Source of the DNA: Chloromonas sp. AAM2
Taxonomy: Eukaryota > Chlorophyta > Chlorophyceae > Chlamydomonadales > Chlamydomonadaceae
Assembly: GCA_004335635.1 (NCBI GenBank)
Contig: QAXH01006255.1
Location: forward strand, 1-64,000
Reading direction: 5' to 3'
DNA length: 64,000 nucleotides
The notes beneath the pieces were generated by a model that saw only the letters and a list, made by a program, of their open reading frames with translations, searched no databases and was not told the origin of the DNA. Below are positions 44,801 to 54,800 of this stretch, one piece after another (position 1 is the first letter of the stretch; every line of letters starts with the position of its first letter). The translations under genes and the position numbers were made by a program.

Positions 44801-47800
44801 CTGACAAGCCAGGCCGGGGACATGGGTTCACAGGCCGCCGCGGAGGTGTCAGAGTGAAGGGCCCAGTCATCCCCGTCCAGCTGCGGGTAGCAGAAGTCCA
44901 GCTGCCGCTGGACCAGCCGCTCCTGCTTCGGCCGCTCCTGCACCGGCTGCTCCGGACTGGCTGCCAGCTGCTGCAGCTGCTTCACCCTTGCCTTTTCAAT
45001 GAGCTCTTGCAACTCACACAGCCGCTTTTCTTGCCAGGCACGGACGGCCCGAGCATCTTGGATTTGCTGATCCTGCGCAGGGGACATGAAATTACTAGTC
45101 TAGAGACAGCAACCAGTTCAAAGATGTCAACCCCAAACCCACCAAAGTCACATAGAATGTCACAATGTGATATTCAGTGATGGCGCTGAACAACCAACTC
45201 AGTGATGCATTACAGATGACAAAGAGGTGAGCAAAGATATCTGTCAGCAGCACACCAGAGCTGCCGCAGCGCTGAGATGACCAGTCACAGCAGTATTGAA
45301 GACTGCGTATACACATGCGCAAACGACTGGTGTGCAATACGGACAGTGACCTCGAGCACCACTGGCTTGACAGGGAACATTGCTCGGCTGCGCAGTTGCT
45401 TGACACGAGGTTTTCAGTTTCAGAGTGTCTTTGTGTTTCTGACATGTTTGTGTGTGCGTGTGTCAGTGCGCCCCCCTCCCCCCCCCCCCCTCCCTCGCCC
45501 CCCCTTACTGCTCACCTTGGCCGCAATTTCCCTCCTGACGTCCTCCACCTGCATGCCACACAACACACGGCAAGCAGGTAACGTCTGGAGCCACGTAGGG
45601 TAGCTGTTTGTTGATTAGCAGACAAGGACAGCGGACTGTCCGAGCTATGCTGAGTCACCGATCTGTAGCCAGGTTCTCCTACATGATTCTCCTACATGGT
45701 TCTCCTACATGGTTCTTCCAGTTGGTGCGTCTCAACCGCCAATGCATGCTCAGCAGACCACTGAGATACCTAAGGCACACTGAAGGTCTGTGTTTTCGCT
45801 TGGACAAGGGCTGGCAGTGTACTGTCTCAGCTGTTGGTGTGCTGGCTCCGAGTCAAGCATGTGGTCCCAACAATGTGGCTGACAATACCCTAAGCAAGCA
45901 TCCATTGCCCCTGCTGCCTGCAGACTGTGCTTGTTTGATGTCCATCGTGTGATGCATGCCCGTCAACCATGTGATGCATGCCTTCACATGATAAGCAGCA
46001 TGGTTGATGGGCAACTGGCAAGCTTTTTCAGCTGCTTTTGAGCAGCCAGTTGCCGACTCCAGTCACGAGTACAAACCAAAGCAAACACAACAGAAAAAAG
46101 AGTACCAACACATGCATGGGTTTGCATGAGGAAAGGGACACAACCCGTCCTATTGACAAGTCAAGGGGACCATGACACACCGCGACAGTAATGGTGGTGA
46201 CCACCCGTCGAGGTATTATCCTGACCGCAAACCTGGTTAGACCGAAAATGGTCTGAAAAACCTCACACACAGCTGACTGGGCACCGGTCTGACCACCCGC
46301 TCAAGCATCACTGTCAGACACATTCACACTGCAGGCCTTGACTGACCTGTTCCTGCTCTGCCCTCATCATCTCCTCACTAGCCTTGAGCTCGGTCTCCTT
46401 GGCCTGCAGCCGCTGTTCCAGCTCGACCGATTGTGACTGACAGACCGCAATCTGCCGGCACAGCAACAAGCAGGCAGACATGACATGGAGCGGCACTCTA
46501 GCCTCTGACGCAATCAAACAGCCAATGCATTCATCAGTGCACAGGCAAGTGGCACAAGGTCACCATGAGGCCGGGTCAGCCAACCATGTGCAATGTTGTG
46601 CAGCTGATGACCATGCGTTGCTGCTGCTGCTGATGCAGTGGTCAATGGTGCGCAATAAATGGCAACGATGGTGTTGGTACTTTTGATAACGGAGCAGTTG
46701 TTGCCACCTTACACTGCATGCATACAACCCTGTGCCGAGATCTCTCATCAGGCGCATTCCCATGTCTAGAGCGTCACTGCCTCACCTGGCATTTGGTATG
46801 TTGCACTGACATGCCTGTCTTGCCATCGCACACATGGCTCAAGCAACCCTTCACCTACCTTGTGCTGTTTCGCCTGTATCTCAGCCTTGAGCTGCAAAAT
46901 CTGCTGGTTCTTGTACAGAATCCTCTCCTGCACTTCCTCCTGCGCACCGAGCACAAAAGGCCGGCGCGTTCAAGCATGGAATTGTTGACTGGACCATTGT
47001 AACCTACCACAGTTAAGCTTTGTACTGGTTACACTGCTGAGCCTTGGTATTGTACCGTACCCACGCGCAGAGGAGCCGTACTGTGAGCAGCTCATCGATA
47101 CAAAGCACTTCCTGTGTCTGCCTCCCACACCCACAGGGATTCCCTTTGTACACAATTGGGTGGCTTGACAACGAGAAAGAAACCCTGCTGCAGCAACTGT
47201 TTGCTCACACCCACCGTTTGCTCCTCTACGCTCGTAATTGCCGCCTTCCTCTGTTCAATCTTGATCTGCAGTTTGGCGCAATCCATGTACGCCATGCGCA
47301 CTGCCTGCTGCTGACCCTCCTGCGCAACACAAACACGACCACAAGCATTTCACATGCAAGCCTTTCACACGCAAGCCTTTCACCTCGTCATGCATGCGAC
47401 CACATCACACATGCATCATTAGGATTGTGCCAAGCAGTGTAGAAAGGTTCGAGCGATTCCACCAGGCATACACAGGTTGAGCTCGTGCAGTGGGCACTCG
47501 GGCCATGCAGACTGTGCCATGAAGGTGTAGCCATGTTGTGCAGGTTGCAGACCATTCTGGCCATATGCATGCTGAAGTAACCAGACATGGCACCGTCAGG
47601 CATAGTGCACATTCTGGGTTGGTAGGATATTATCAAGTGTCTGCCTGTGTAGGCCATTGTCAACACAGGTCTGTTCAAGTACAAGCCACCAAAGGTCGGC
47701 AGGGTGGTATTCAAGGTCTTCCTATGTAGGCCATATTCAACGCAGGTGCCTGTCCAAGTATGGCGTACTGTGTTTGTTTGAGATGTGCTTGAGCAGTGCT

Positions 47801-49573
47801 GTCCTCGCCCTCACCCTCATCAGCTCAGCAATCTGCACCTCACAGCGAAGAGTCTCAGCCTGCAGCACACGCGTGCACAACCCAAGTGAAGTGCAGCCAA
47901 GCAAGCACAGCTGCAGGGCTTTGGCCGATGGCAAGCACAAAGCAAAATGACGTACGCAGAGCTTGTCTGCAAACAGGAGACTGCATGTGCCCTAAGCTTT
48001 CCAATTTGTAGCCATTAGCGTTAGCTGTGGGGCCATGCTTGCACTTGCACCAACATACACTTGCCTACACAAGTGCATGCATGCATGCATGCACACACGC
48101 ACACACGCATGCACACACACGACGGGTCCTTGCCTTGCCCATCAGCCTAATGCAATGCACTGTGATGCAATAGATGCAAACACTAGCCTGGCAAAGGCCA
48201 ACCTGCAGTTGGTGCACATTCTCAAGAATGCGCTCACCAGCGCCTTTTGCTCCTTTAGTTTGACTTGCATCTGCTGCACGGCCAAGTTCTGCTGCTGCGC
48301 TGCCCTGGTGACTTCCTTGACAGTGGCCGAGCCACACTGCACACGTCAACACACCAAAACAACAGGTACGATGTTGACAACTGTCCCAGGATGTTTCACA
48401 AACCATGACGGTGCATTCGTGTGCTGAAGCCAATGACTGAGGCCTCAATCCCCAGAAGGACCGTGCATAATCACGGCAAACATCAGCTGCTTGATATGGG
48501 GGGAATATGTTTTTGATTATAATGCATGCAACAAGCTCTGCCCATGACAGCCAGCATGGCCACTGCAGCTACAACCAGAGCTGAAGCTCAGTTTTCCATC
48601 ATCATCACTTGACCCTCGCCCCACCTTGGCTTGTTCCTGTGCTTCATGCACAAGTTGCTCCCAAGTGGCCTTTATGGCCTTAAGCGAATGCAGCGCCTTC
48701 AGGACAGCTTCCTGGGCAACAAAACACACCATACGCCATACGACACCATACTGGGTTCAGGCTACTGTGCCTGTTTAGGACTCAGTGCACGCAGAATGCT
48801 ACTGAAACGCAGGAGACCCTTGTTGTAACGTGCTGATCTGATGCTTGTGCCTGTTGACTCTTGCATCGCATGTTCAATGGACAGCTGTGTTTGCCATGCA
48901 GCATCTTGTCTTCTTGATGCGCTCACCAGCTCTTGCAGCTTCTGTTGCTTTTCCTGTTCATGTTCCTGCTGCTGCTGCCGCTGCTTTTCCTGTTCATGCT
49001 CCTGCTGTCGCTGCTGCTGCTTCTCCTGTTCCTGCTGCTGCTGTGTGATGTTGCTCAAACTGTCATGCAGAAGTTTGGCTGCCACTTTGCTGCCTAGCAC
49101 AGCCTGCACAGCAACGACACAAGTAACACCAGTAATGCACCATACTGGGCATTCGTGTATGCACTGGGCAACTACAGGCAGTGAAGCCTGAGGCTATGAC
49201 TGGCAGCTGTGTTGGTCAGCCATCCTCTGACGAGTGCTGTAGGGTTTCGCATGGCTCGTGCAGAAGCTCACCAAGCAGCCCACGTGCATGAAGCAGCAGA
49301 GATTGAAGTCGTTGAGCCCCGACTACCATTTACCTGGAGGCCACGCCACACAGCTGTCATGCCCCAGACGAGAATCGCGTGCCAGGACCCAAATTGCAGA
49401 TACAATGCCTGCAGACAGAAGAAAAGAAGCAAATCCCACATGCATGCATGCATGCAAGCACAGCCTCCAGCACAGGAGGCACCTCCGGTGAATTGGGACC
49501 CGCTCGAGATTTGCAAGCCCACCTCTGCAACAATAGTCACAAGCATCGTAATCGCCACCAGCAGCCATGACAT
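44767..49573 (-). CDS. Membrane-anchored coiled-coil protein, unknown family
   Basis: Eleven exons: 49573-49523, 49408-49334, 49103-48927, 48711-48625, 48336-48238, 47859-47815, 47319-47215, 46939-46859, 46451-46347, 45548-45516, 45072-44767; 387 residues. Every internal exon length is a multiple of 3 and all ten introns are phase 0. Residues 1-40 are hydrophobic (MSWLLVAITMLVTIVAE, then AILVWGMTAVW), a signal anchor or hairpin. Residues ~60-310 are coiled coil, including a tandem Gln/Glu/Lys/His tract (QQEHEQEKQ twice), KALHSLKAIKATWEQLVHEA, LAVQQMQVKLKEQKAL and SVELEQRLQAKETELKASEE. The C-terminal ~60 residues are acidic and aromatic (LDFCYPQLDGDDWALH). Likely a tethering or scaffold protein; the role is inferred only. 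The final codons and stop fall at the edge of repeat B. Confidence 0.75.
45470..45504 (-). promoter_or_regulatory. G-run tract just inside a 5' splice site
   Basis: On the coding (minus) strand this is a tract of consecutive G runs (7, 3, 13 and 6 long, separated by single non-G bases or CGA) about 11 nt downstream of the exon-10 donor of the coiled-coil gene. It could form an RNA G-quadruplex or bind hnRNP-type proteins. Function is inferred. Confidence 0.45.
46130..46325 (+). repeat. Repeat B copy in an intron of the coiled-coil gene
   Basis: Matches the right part of the 44.0-44.8 kb copy: ACACCGCGACAGTAATGG, CCCGTCGAGGTATTATCC, TTAGACCGAAAATGG and CAGCTGACTGGGCACCGG, ending CACCCGCTCAAGCATCAC. 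Only one body unit is present. It ends ~20 bp inside the intron that follows exon 9. Confidence 0.7.
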
Positions 49574-50454
49574 CTGCAGAGCAAATGCCTCGCCTATGTA
49601 GATTTGAAAAGTTGGCGAGGTCAACCTGAGATGGCAGTCGGTTTAGGTAGGTCAAATAACTTACAGTCGTAGTGTAAGCTGCGACATTCAGAAGCCGCGT
49701 AAAGTTTGGATTGACTTGGACGGACAGTTTTGAAAAGTGAACTGTCAAACTGGACACACTGGCGGGCGGGCATCTGATGCGGCGCAGTCTGAGGTGTAAG
49801 CATGCCACTAGTGTGCAGTCAGTTGCGTGGCTTGAGTTAGCACAGGTACGTGTGCAGGAGTGCTACGTGAACTCAGAGCTTACACGGCCTCGCCTGTGAG
49901 GCTTGCTTACAGGAATTGCTTACATTTCTAGCTTGCCGAGTGGAAGCCGATCAACCTAACATAACAAGTAGGAACCTAGAAGTCCAACAGCATCAACGCG
50001 AACTACTGCTGCACACAGGTGCAGAGCACCAAGTAAACTTGGTTATGTTCAGCCAACCTTGGCACAAGGCTTGTGTCTGTGTACTGGCATGCACCAGGTC
50101 CGTTGACCTCCATGTCCAGTCATGGTCTCGCCACAAACACATGTCATAACATTAGCTCATGTCAACAAACAAGCCAAAGATGTCAGATGTTCCTGCTTTG
50201 ACACACACGGGACTGGGCACCGGTCTGAACCGGCTCATAGCAAGGGACGACATGAACAGATTCATTGCCAGATGGGGGCCACTGGCTGCATTGCCACATC
50301 AGCCTCTGCATGAAGTGAGCTCCACTATGTGCTCAAACTCTGCTGGCAAACTTCGTGACATGCCCAGCAGGGGACGTGGTAGGCAGCGAACCGCACAAGG
50401 GGCAAGACATCCATGTGCGGCACCATCCGTGGTCAGGCAGCATTGGAGGTGTGA
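49574..50454. other. Intergenic region with a deleted B/D repeat copy
   Basis: 5' flank of the coiled-coil gene and 3' flank of prefoldin 6, both minus strand. Contains a short B/D derivative at 50018-50235 and nothing else supported. Confidence 0.55.
50018..50235 (+). repeat. Repeat B/D, internally deleted copy
   Basis: Starts AGCACCAAGTAAACTTGGTT and CCAGGTCCGTTGACCTCCAT (part D), then jumps to ACTGGGCACCGGTCTGAACC (end of part B). The order and orientation match the 44-kb copy with the middle missing. Confidence 0.55.
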
Positions 50455-51405
50455 CTAACTGTTCGCCAAGCCCATGGCCTGCATCTTCTTGTCGAGCTTG
50501 AGCAACTGCAGCAATGCCATGGACATCAGGGGTTGTACAGGGTATAGAGGCATGTCCATGGTCTCATTTTTGCATGGCAAGACACAACTGATATCGTTCC
50601 GAGTGGTATTCGGCCCACTTTACATTGGCTTTGATGATCGCCTGTAGTGCGCCAGCCCGTGTAATACAAAGTGATGATCCTAGACATCAGGGGCTGTGCA
50701 ACGCGTGTGGCATGCAGATTGTGCTCCGAGTTGGATGGAGCTCCCAAAGGCGTACTGTTGACTGTCGACTGGCGTCTTTAATTTGCTGTGCGAGGGTCTT
50801 GACCTCGAGTCCCATGGATTGGCCAGAAAACCAATCAGTCCATGCGATCAACAACTCATTTGTCCAATAGCTGCGCGACCTCGGCCCATACAAAGCTCAC
50901 CTCTCCTTCCTTCTCTTTGCATTTGTTTTCTAAAGCTTTGATCTGCTCGTCCGCCCTCTTCATTTCAGCTGAAATGTAGTCAATGCGCTTGGATACGTTC
51001 GACTTGGCCTCTACCAAATCCTGCTTGATCAAGGCTGGGCCAATAAGCTTGTATACATTGGCCTCTTCATCCAGCCGTTTCAGCTCCTGCAGGCGCGGCA
51101 TGTGGCAGCCAGGTGAAGGCGCTCAACCGGGCATATTGAACATTAGCAGCCCCATTGCATGCCTACTTACTTCCAACACGCCTTTGTTTTCCACCTCTTG
51201 GGCTTCGAGCTGTGATCTGGCGCTGACTGCTTTCTGAATGTCTGCAAAGGTGGAGTGACAGGGCACAGAAGGTGGAAGTGCATCCCAGAAGCCTTGGTGG
51301 GTTCGAGTTGCTGGCACAATTTGCCACACCTGCTTGAAACTTTTTGTATGCCTCCATTTCTCTTTCCATGTCTTGCTTCAGCGCTGCAGCTCTAGGATCC
51401 GCCAT
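50455..51405 (-). CDS. PFD6: Prefoldin subunit 6
   Basis: Beta-type subunit of the hexameric prefoldin chaperone that delivers unfolded actin and tubulin to the CCT chaperonin in the cytosol. Exons 51405-51330, 51241-51171, 51086-50901, 50505-50455; 127 residues, the usual length, all phases consistent. N-terminal helix MADPRAAALKQDMEREMEAY, beta-hairpin region (SQLEAQEVENKGVLEELKRL, DEEANVYKLIGPALIKQDL) and C-terminal helix (RIDYISAEMKRADEQIKAL) follow the family order; VYKLIGPALIKQDL is the diagnostic block. The ATG is in a good context (CGCCATGG on the opposite reading). Intron 3 contains a family C repeat. Head to head with UTP7. Confidence 0.95.
50545..50675 (+). repeat. Family C repeat, copy 1
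   Basis: Shares about 110 bp with 57640-57760 in the same orientation, including TTTGCATGGCAAGACACAAC, ATATCGTTCCGAGTGGTATT, TTTACATTGGCTTTGATGAT and CGCCAGCCCGTGTAATA. It lies in intron 3 of prefoldin 6. Confidence 0.75.
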
Positions 51406-51808
51406 GGCCCGTGAAAACCCTTAAAGGGTAGAACAACGACAACACAAGACACAGCAACACAGGCTCAAGGATTGGCAACGACGACAGGAAAACACAACAC
51501 TGGCATGGCGCAGCGGAGCGCCAGATCATTTTTGGTCGCACGTGATTCACGCCTTGTCCAGGGTTGTTGTGCTGAGCAATATCTCATCGCCATCGACAGA
51601 CTATTCATCATCACCAACCCCTGCTCATACTTTGCTGTGTTTGAGGTACCCAGAGTGTTTGCCTGTGCACAACAAGAACTAACGCGTTGCACAGCCGATT
51701 GCAGCAAGTAACAAGCCTGGAATGTTCAGCTGTGGGAAGCGGTGCTGAAGTCTAGCAATTGTGCGGCACAACCTTTCCCGGGAGCCGTTGGTGCCGGCGG
51801 CAGCCAAC
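51406..51808. promoter_or_regulatory. Divergent promoter region, PFD6 / UTP7
   Basis: 403 bp between two divergent start codons. An imperfect inverted repeat AACCCTTAAAGGGT lies just upstream of the prefoldin ATG (about 51416-51430); its AACCCT part resembles the telo-box seen in plant ribosome-biogenesis promoters. The resemblance is weak and unproven. Confidence 0.4.
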
Positions 51809-54800
51809 ATGGCTGAACCGTCCGATGCGGCCCAGGAGGACAACACGGGAGCGCAGCAGACACAGAAGAATGTGAAGAAGTAAGGCATGCTCCACTTCAG
51901 AACCACACCATACAGTTTTCTGCTTACCCTACCTACTCACCCTATGGGCTCCAGCACTGATGCTCATGCTGCTTCATCCTTGCTGGTGATTTGGTCATGT
52001 CAGACCCTCTTTCTCTCCAGCTGTATCACACCTACCCAGTTTGCATGTCGGGCACAAATACGCACGCGCGCACACACACAGAGAGGGACAGACGGGAATG
52101 AGGCAGAGGCTGGCATGCACAGACACGCATAAGCCCTGGCAACATAGGTTCTCTGTTGCTTCGCCCTGGTGCTGAAGGCAATGGCGTAAGACAGGGGTGG
52201 TCAGGTACAGAAGGCAAGAGATAGAGAGGCACATAGAGGCTGCAGAAGAACACTCTCTAGGTGCCTAGAGCGGCTCTTCTTTGCATCTGACCCTGTACAT
52301 GCATACTTGGCCTTCAGACGCAAGCATGCCAAGCTTTCCATTGAAGATAAAGAGCGGAATGAGCGGGTCAAGCGGGGACCTGGTGTGGAGGTGAAGAAGG
52401 TGATTGATAAGAAGCTCAAGGGCAAGCTCCGGCATGCTGAGGCCCTTTACAAGGAGGCGCAGACCAAGGCAATCAAAGCCAACGAGTGGCTGCTGCCATC
52501 AGATGCCGGTTTTTTGGAAGTGGAAGGTGAGGCGCCTGACAGACGTCCATACTCCAATGCTCCAACAACAAGGGCCATTTTGCCTATTGGTCCATTACTG
52601 GCCAACGTCCATTGTGCTGTCCAGCTTGCCGCACATGAAAAAGCAGACCTGCTGTAAGCAGCTCTGAGCACGTCGGTGCGCTTCTGGCTCCACATGCATG
52701 AGTTAGAGGTCAAATGTTGATTAAACAACGCTCAGCACGGAAAGATGCAGGCTACATGCTTGCCGCATGCTTGGCTGTAGGGACTGATCGGTAGTCAGCA
52801 ACGATGTGTCACTGGGCTACTGGGAGAAATAGGGTGCCTACTTGGATCCAGGAACTAGGTAAGCACTAGAAGATAGTTTCTGTTGACAGGTACTGACATG
52901 GTGTGCTTGTGGCCCCCTGCATGCAGGTGTTGAGCGCACGTGGAACGTGAAGCAGAGCGACATCCTAGGCTCAGTCGAGTCGGGTGCCGCACGCAAGGTG
53001 CTGGACCTGCGGCTGCCGCAGCTGGGGCCGTACAGGGTGGACTTTTCACGCAGCGGGCGGCACTGCCTCATGGGCGGGGAGAAGGGGCATTTAGCCATGA
53101 TGGACTGGCAGGCAGGCAGGCTCACGTGCGAAGTGCAGGTACGTGTGCATGTCTTTGACTGCAGGGACTGGGCGCTCTGTGTGTGTTGCTCTCTGATAGT
53201 GTTGTGTGGCAACATGAGGCTAGGCTTGCAACACATCAGCCTGAGGACAGTGTCGGTTGTCAACAAAACACGTTGCCGTTGTGACAAGCTCCGGTTTTGT
53301 GGAGGTTGCGTCATGATGTGACATGCCATGCCGTCTTACATGGTCTGGTGACAACCATCACACGCACTGCCTTCTCACCCGGTGTGACAGCCCTAACCCA
53401 TGCAGGTACGGGAGACAACACGCGACGTCAAGTTCCTTCACAATGAGACATTCTTTGCAGCGGCACAGAAAAAGTAAGTGATGCCGCCACACCGGTGTCA
53501 AGCAGTGGTTAGGTGCAAGACGTGCAATTCAAGTTCCAGCCGAGGAAGTTTCAGCAGCTTGGGATCTTGAAACCAGCGCGACTTCTGCAGCAGACATCGC
53601 ATGGACTGTACACCATGTAAAAGCACGCTCACAACGTGTCTCTTACCTGCACATGTGCATGTGAACTTGGCAAGCGAACAACTAGGTGGGCCACATGCTT
53701 ACTGCATGTGCCCATGCTTGCTGCACGCACACATGCTAATTCCATTTGCACTACTATCAATCTTGAACAGCATTTAAATTGTTCAAGTACACGCTTACTC
53801 CATGCTTCCATGCAGGTACGTGTATATCTACGACAAGCGGGGTGTCGAGGTGCACTGCCTGAGGGACCACGTGGAGGCACATGCACTCGAGTTCCTTCCA
53901 CACCACTTCCTACTCGCATCCGTAGGCTCAGCAGGTACAAAGCAGTTCTAGTCATGGGGGCGATATCCTGCACGGCAGCCACATCTGGCCCTTAATACTG
54001 GACATTCCGTGGGCTTCCCGATTCTGCAGCATTCTTCTGATGGCAGTCCTAACGACACTCAACAGTAGCCAATCCGTGAATTACTTATCAAGTCTGATGT
54101 TTGCAGTAATCTAGTCGTCCGCATGGGAGTCATAGCCGACCCTTGGCAGTTCTGACTCAGCGACTTGCTTGTCAAGTCCGCATCTGCAGTACTCTAGCAA
54201 TGGTGTAGCAAGGTGTCGTTCACCACAGCGTCTACTGCATGTTGCATGGGCGTCACCACCCATATCGACATGCACCTGACTGTGCCTCCGGCTCTTGTGA
54301 GCACTGCAAGCGTAGAACCCATTGCTCTTCTTGTCGTCCCCCCCATGACTGAATGGATAGAAAGTGGCCCAAGCGGCGCACAATGTGCTGCATGTTTTGT
54401 GACGATGTGAAATGTATAAGGTCACTGTGCATCGCCCACTTTTCTGGAATGGCCCCTTTTGGACTGCATTTGGTGGAATAAGCTGACCGTATTGCTGTTC
54501 TTATACGTGCTTGCCTTTAGGTGTGCTTCACTACCAGGACACCAGCACAGGACACATGGTGGCCGCGCACAAGACGCGCCTGGGCCCATGCGCCGTGCTC
54601 CGGCAGAACCCGCACAACGCAGTGCTGGGGTGCGGGCACGCGGGCGGGGTGGTCACCATGTGGACGCCTAACATCACCACGCCTGTGGTGCGCATGCTGT
54701 GCCACAGGGGCCCGGTCACTGCACTGGCCTTTGATGCAACGGGGCACTTTATGGTCACGGCTGGTGAGTGGCATGCGTGTGCATAATAGAAGTTGCACCT

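Noticed and set aside
46028..46270. Conserved peptide FGLTRFAVRI shared with an ORF at 62.8 kb, as if a transposon protein
   Set aside because: The similarity is at DNA level along repeat B, and flanking frames break differently in each copy, so no protein is being conserved.
48076..49460. Runs of GCATGCATGC as possible regulatory elements
   Set aside because: GCATGC palindromes are frequent across the whole window in introns and intergenic DNA, so they look like a compositional habit or microsatellite seed rather than specific sites.
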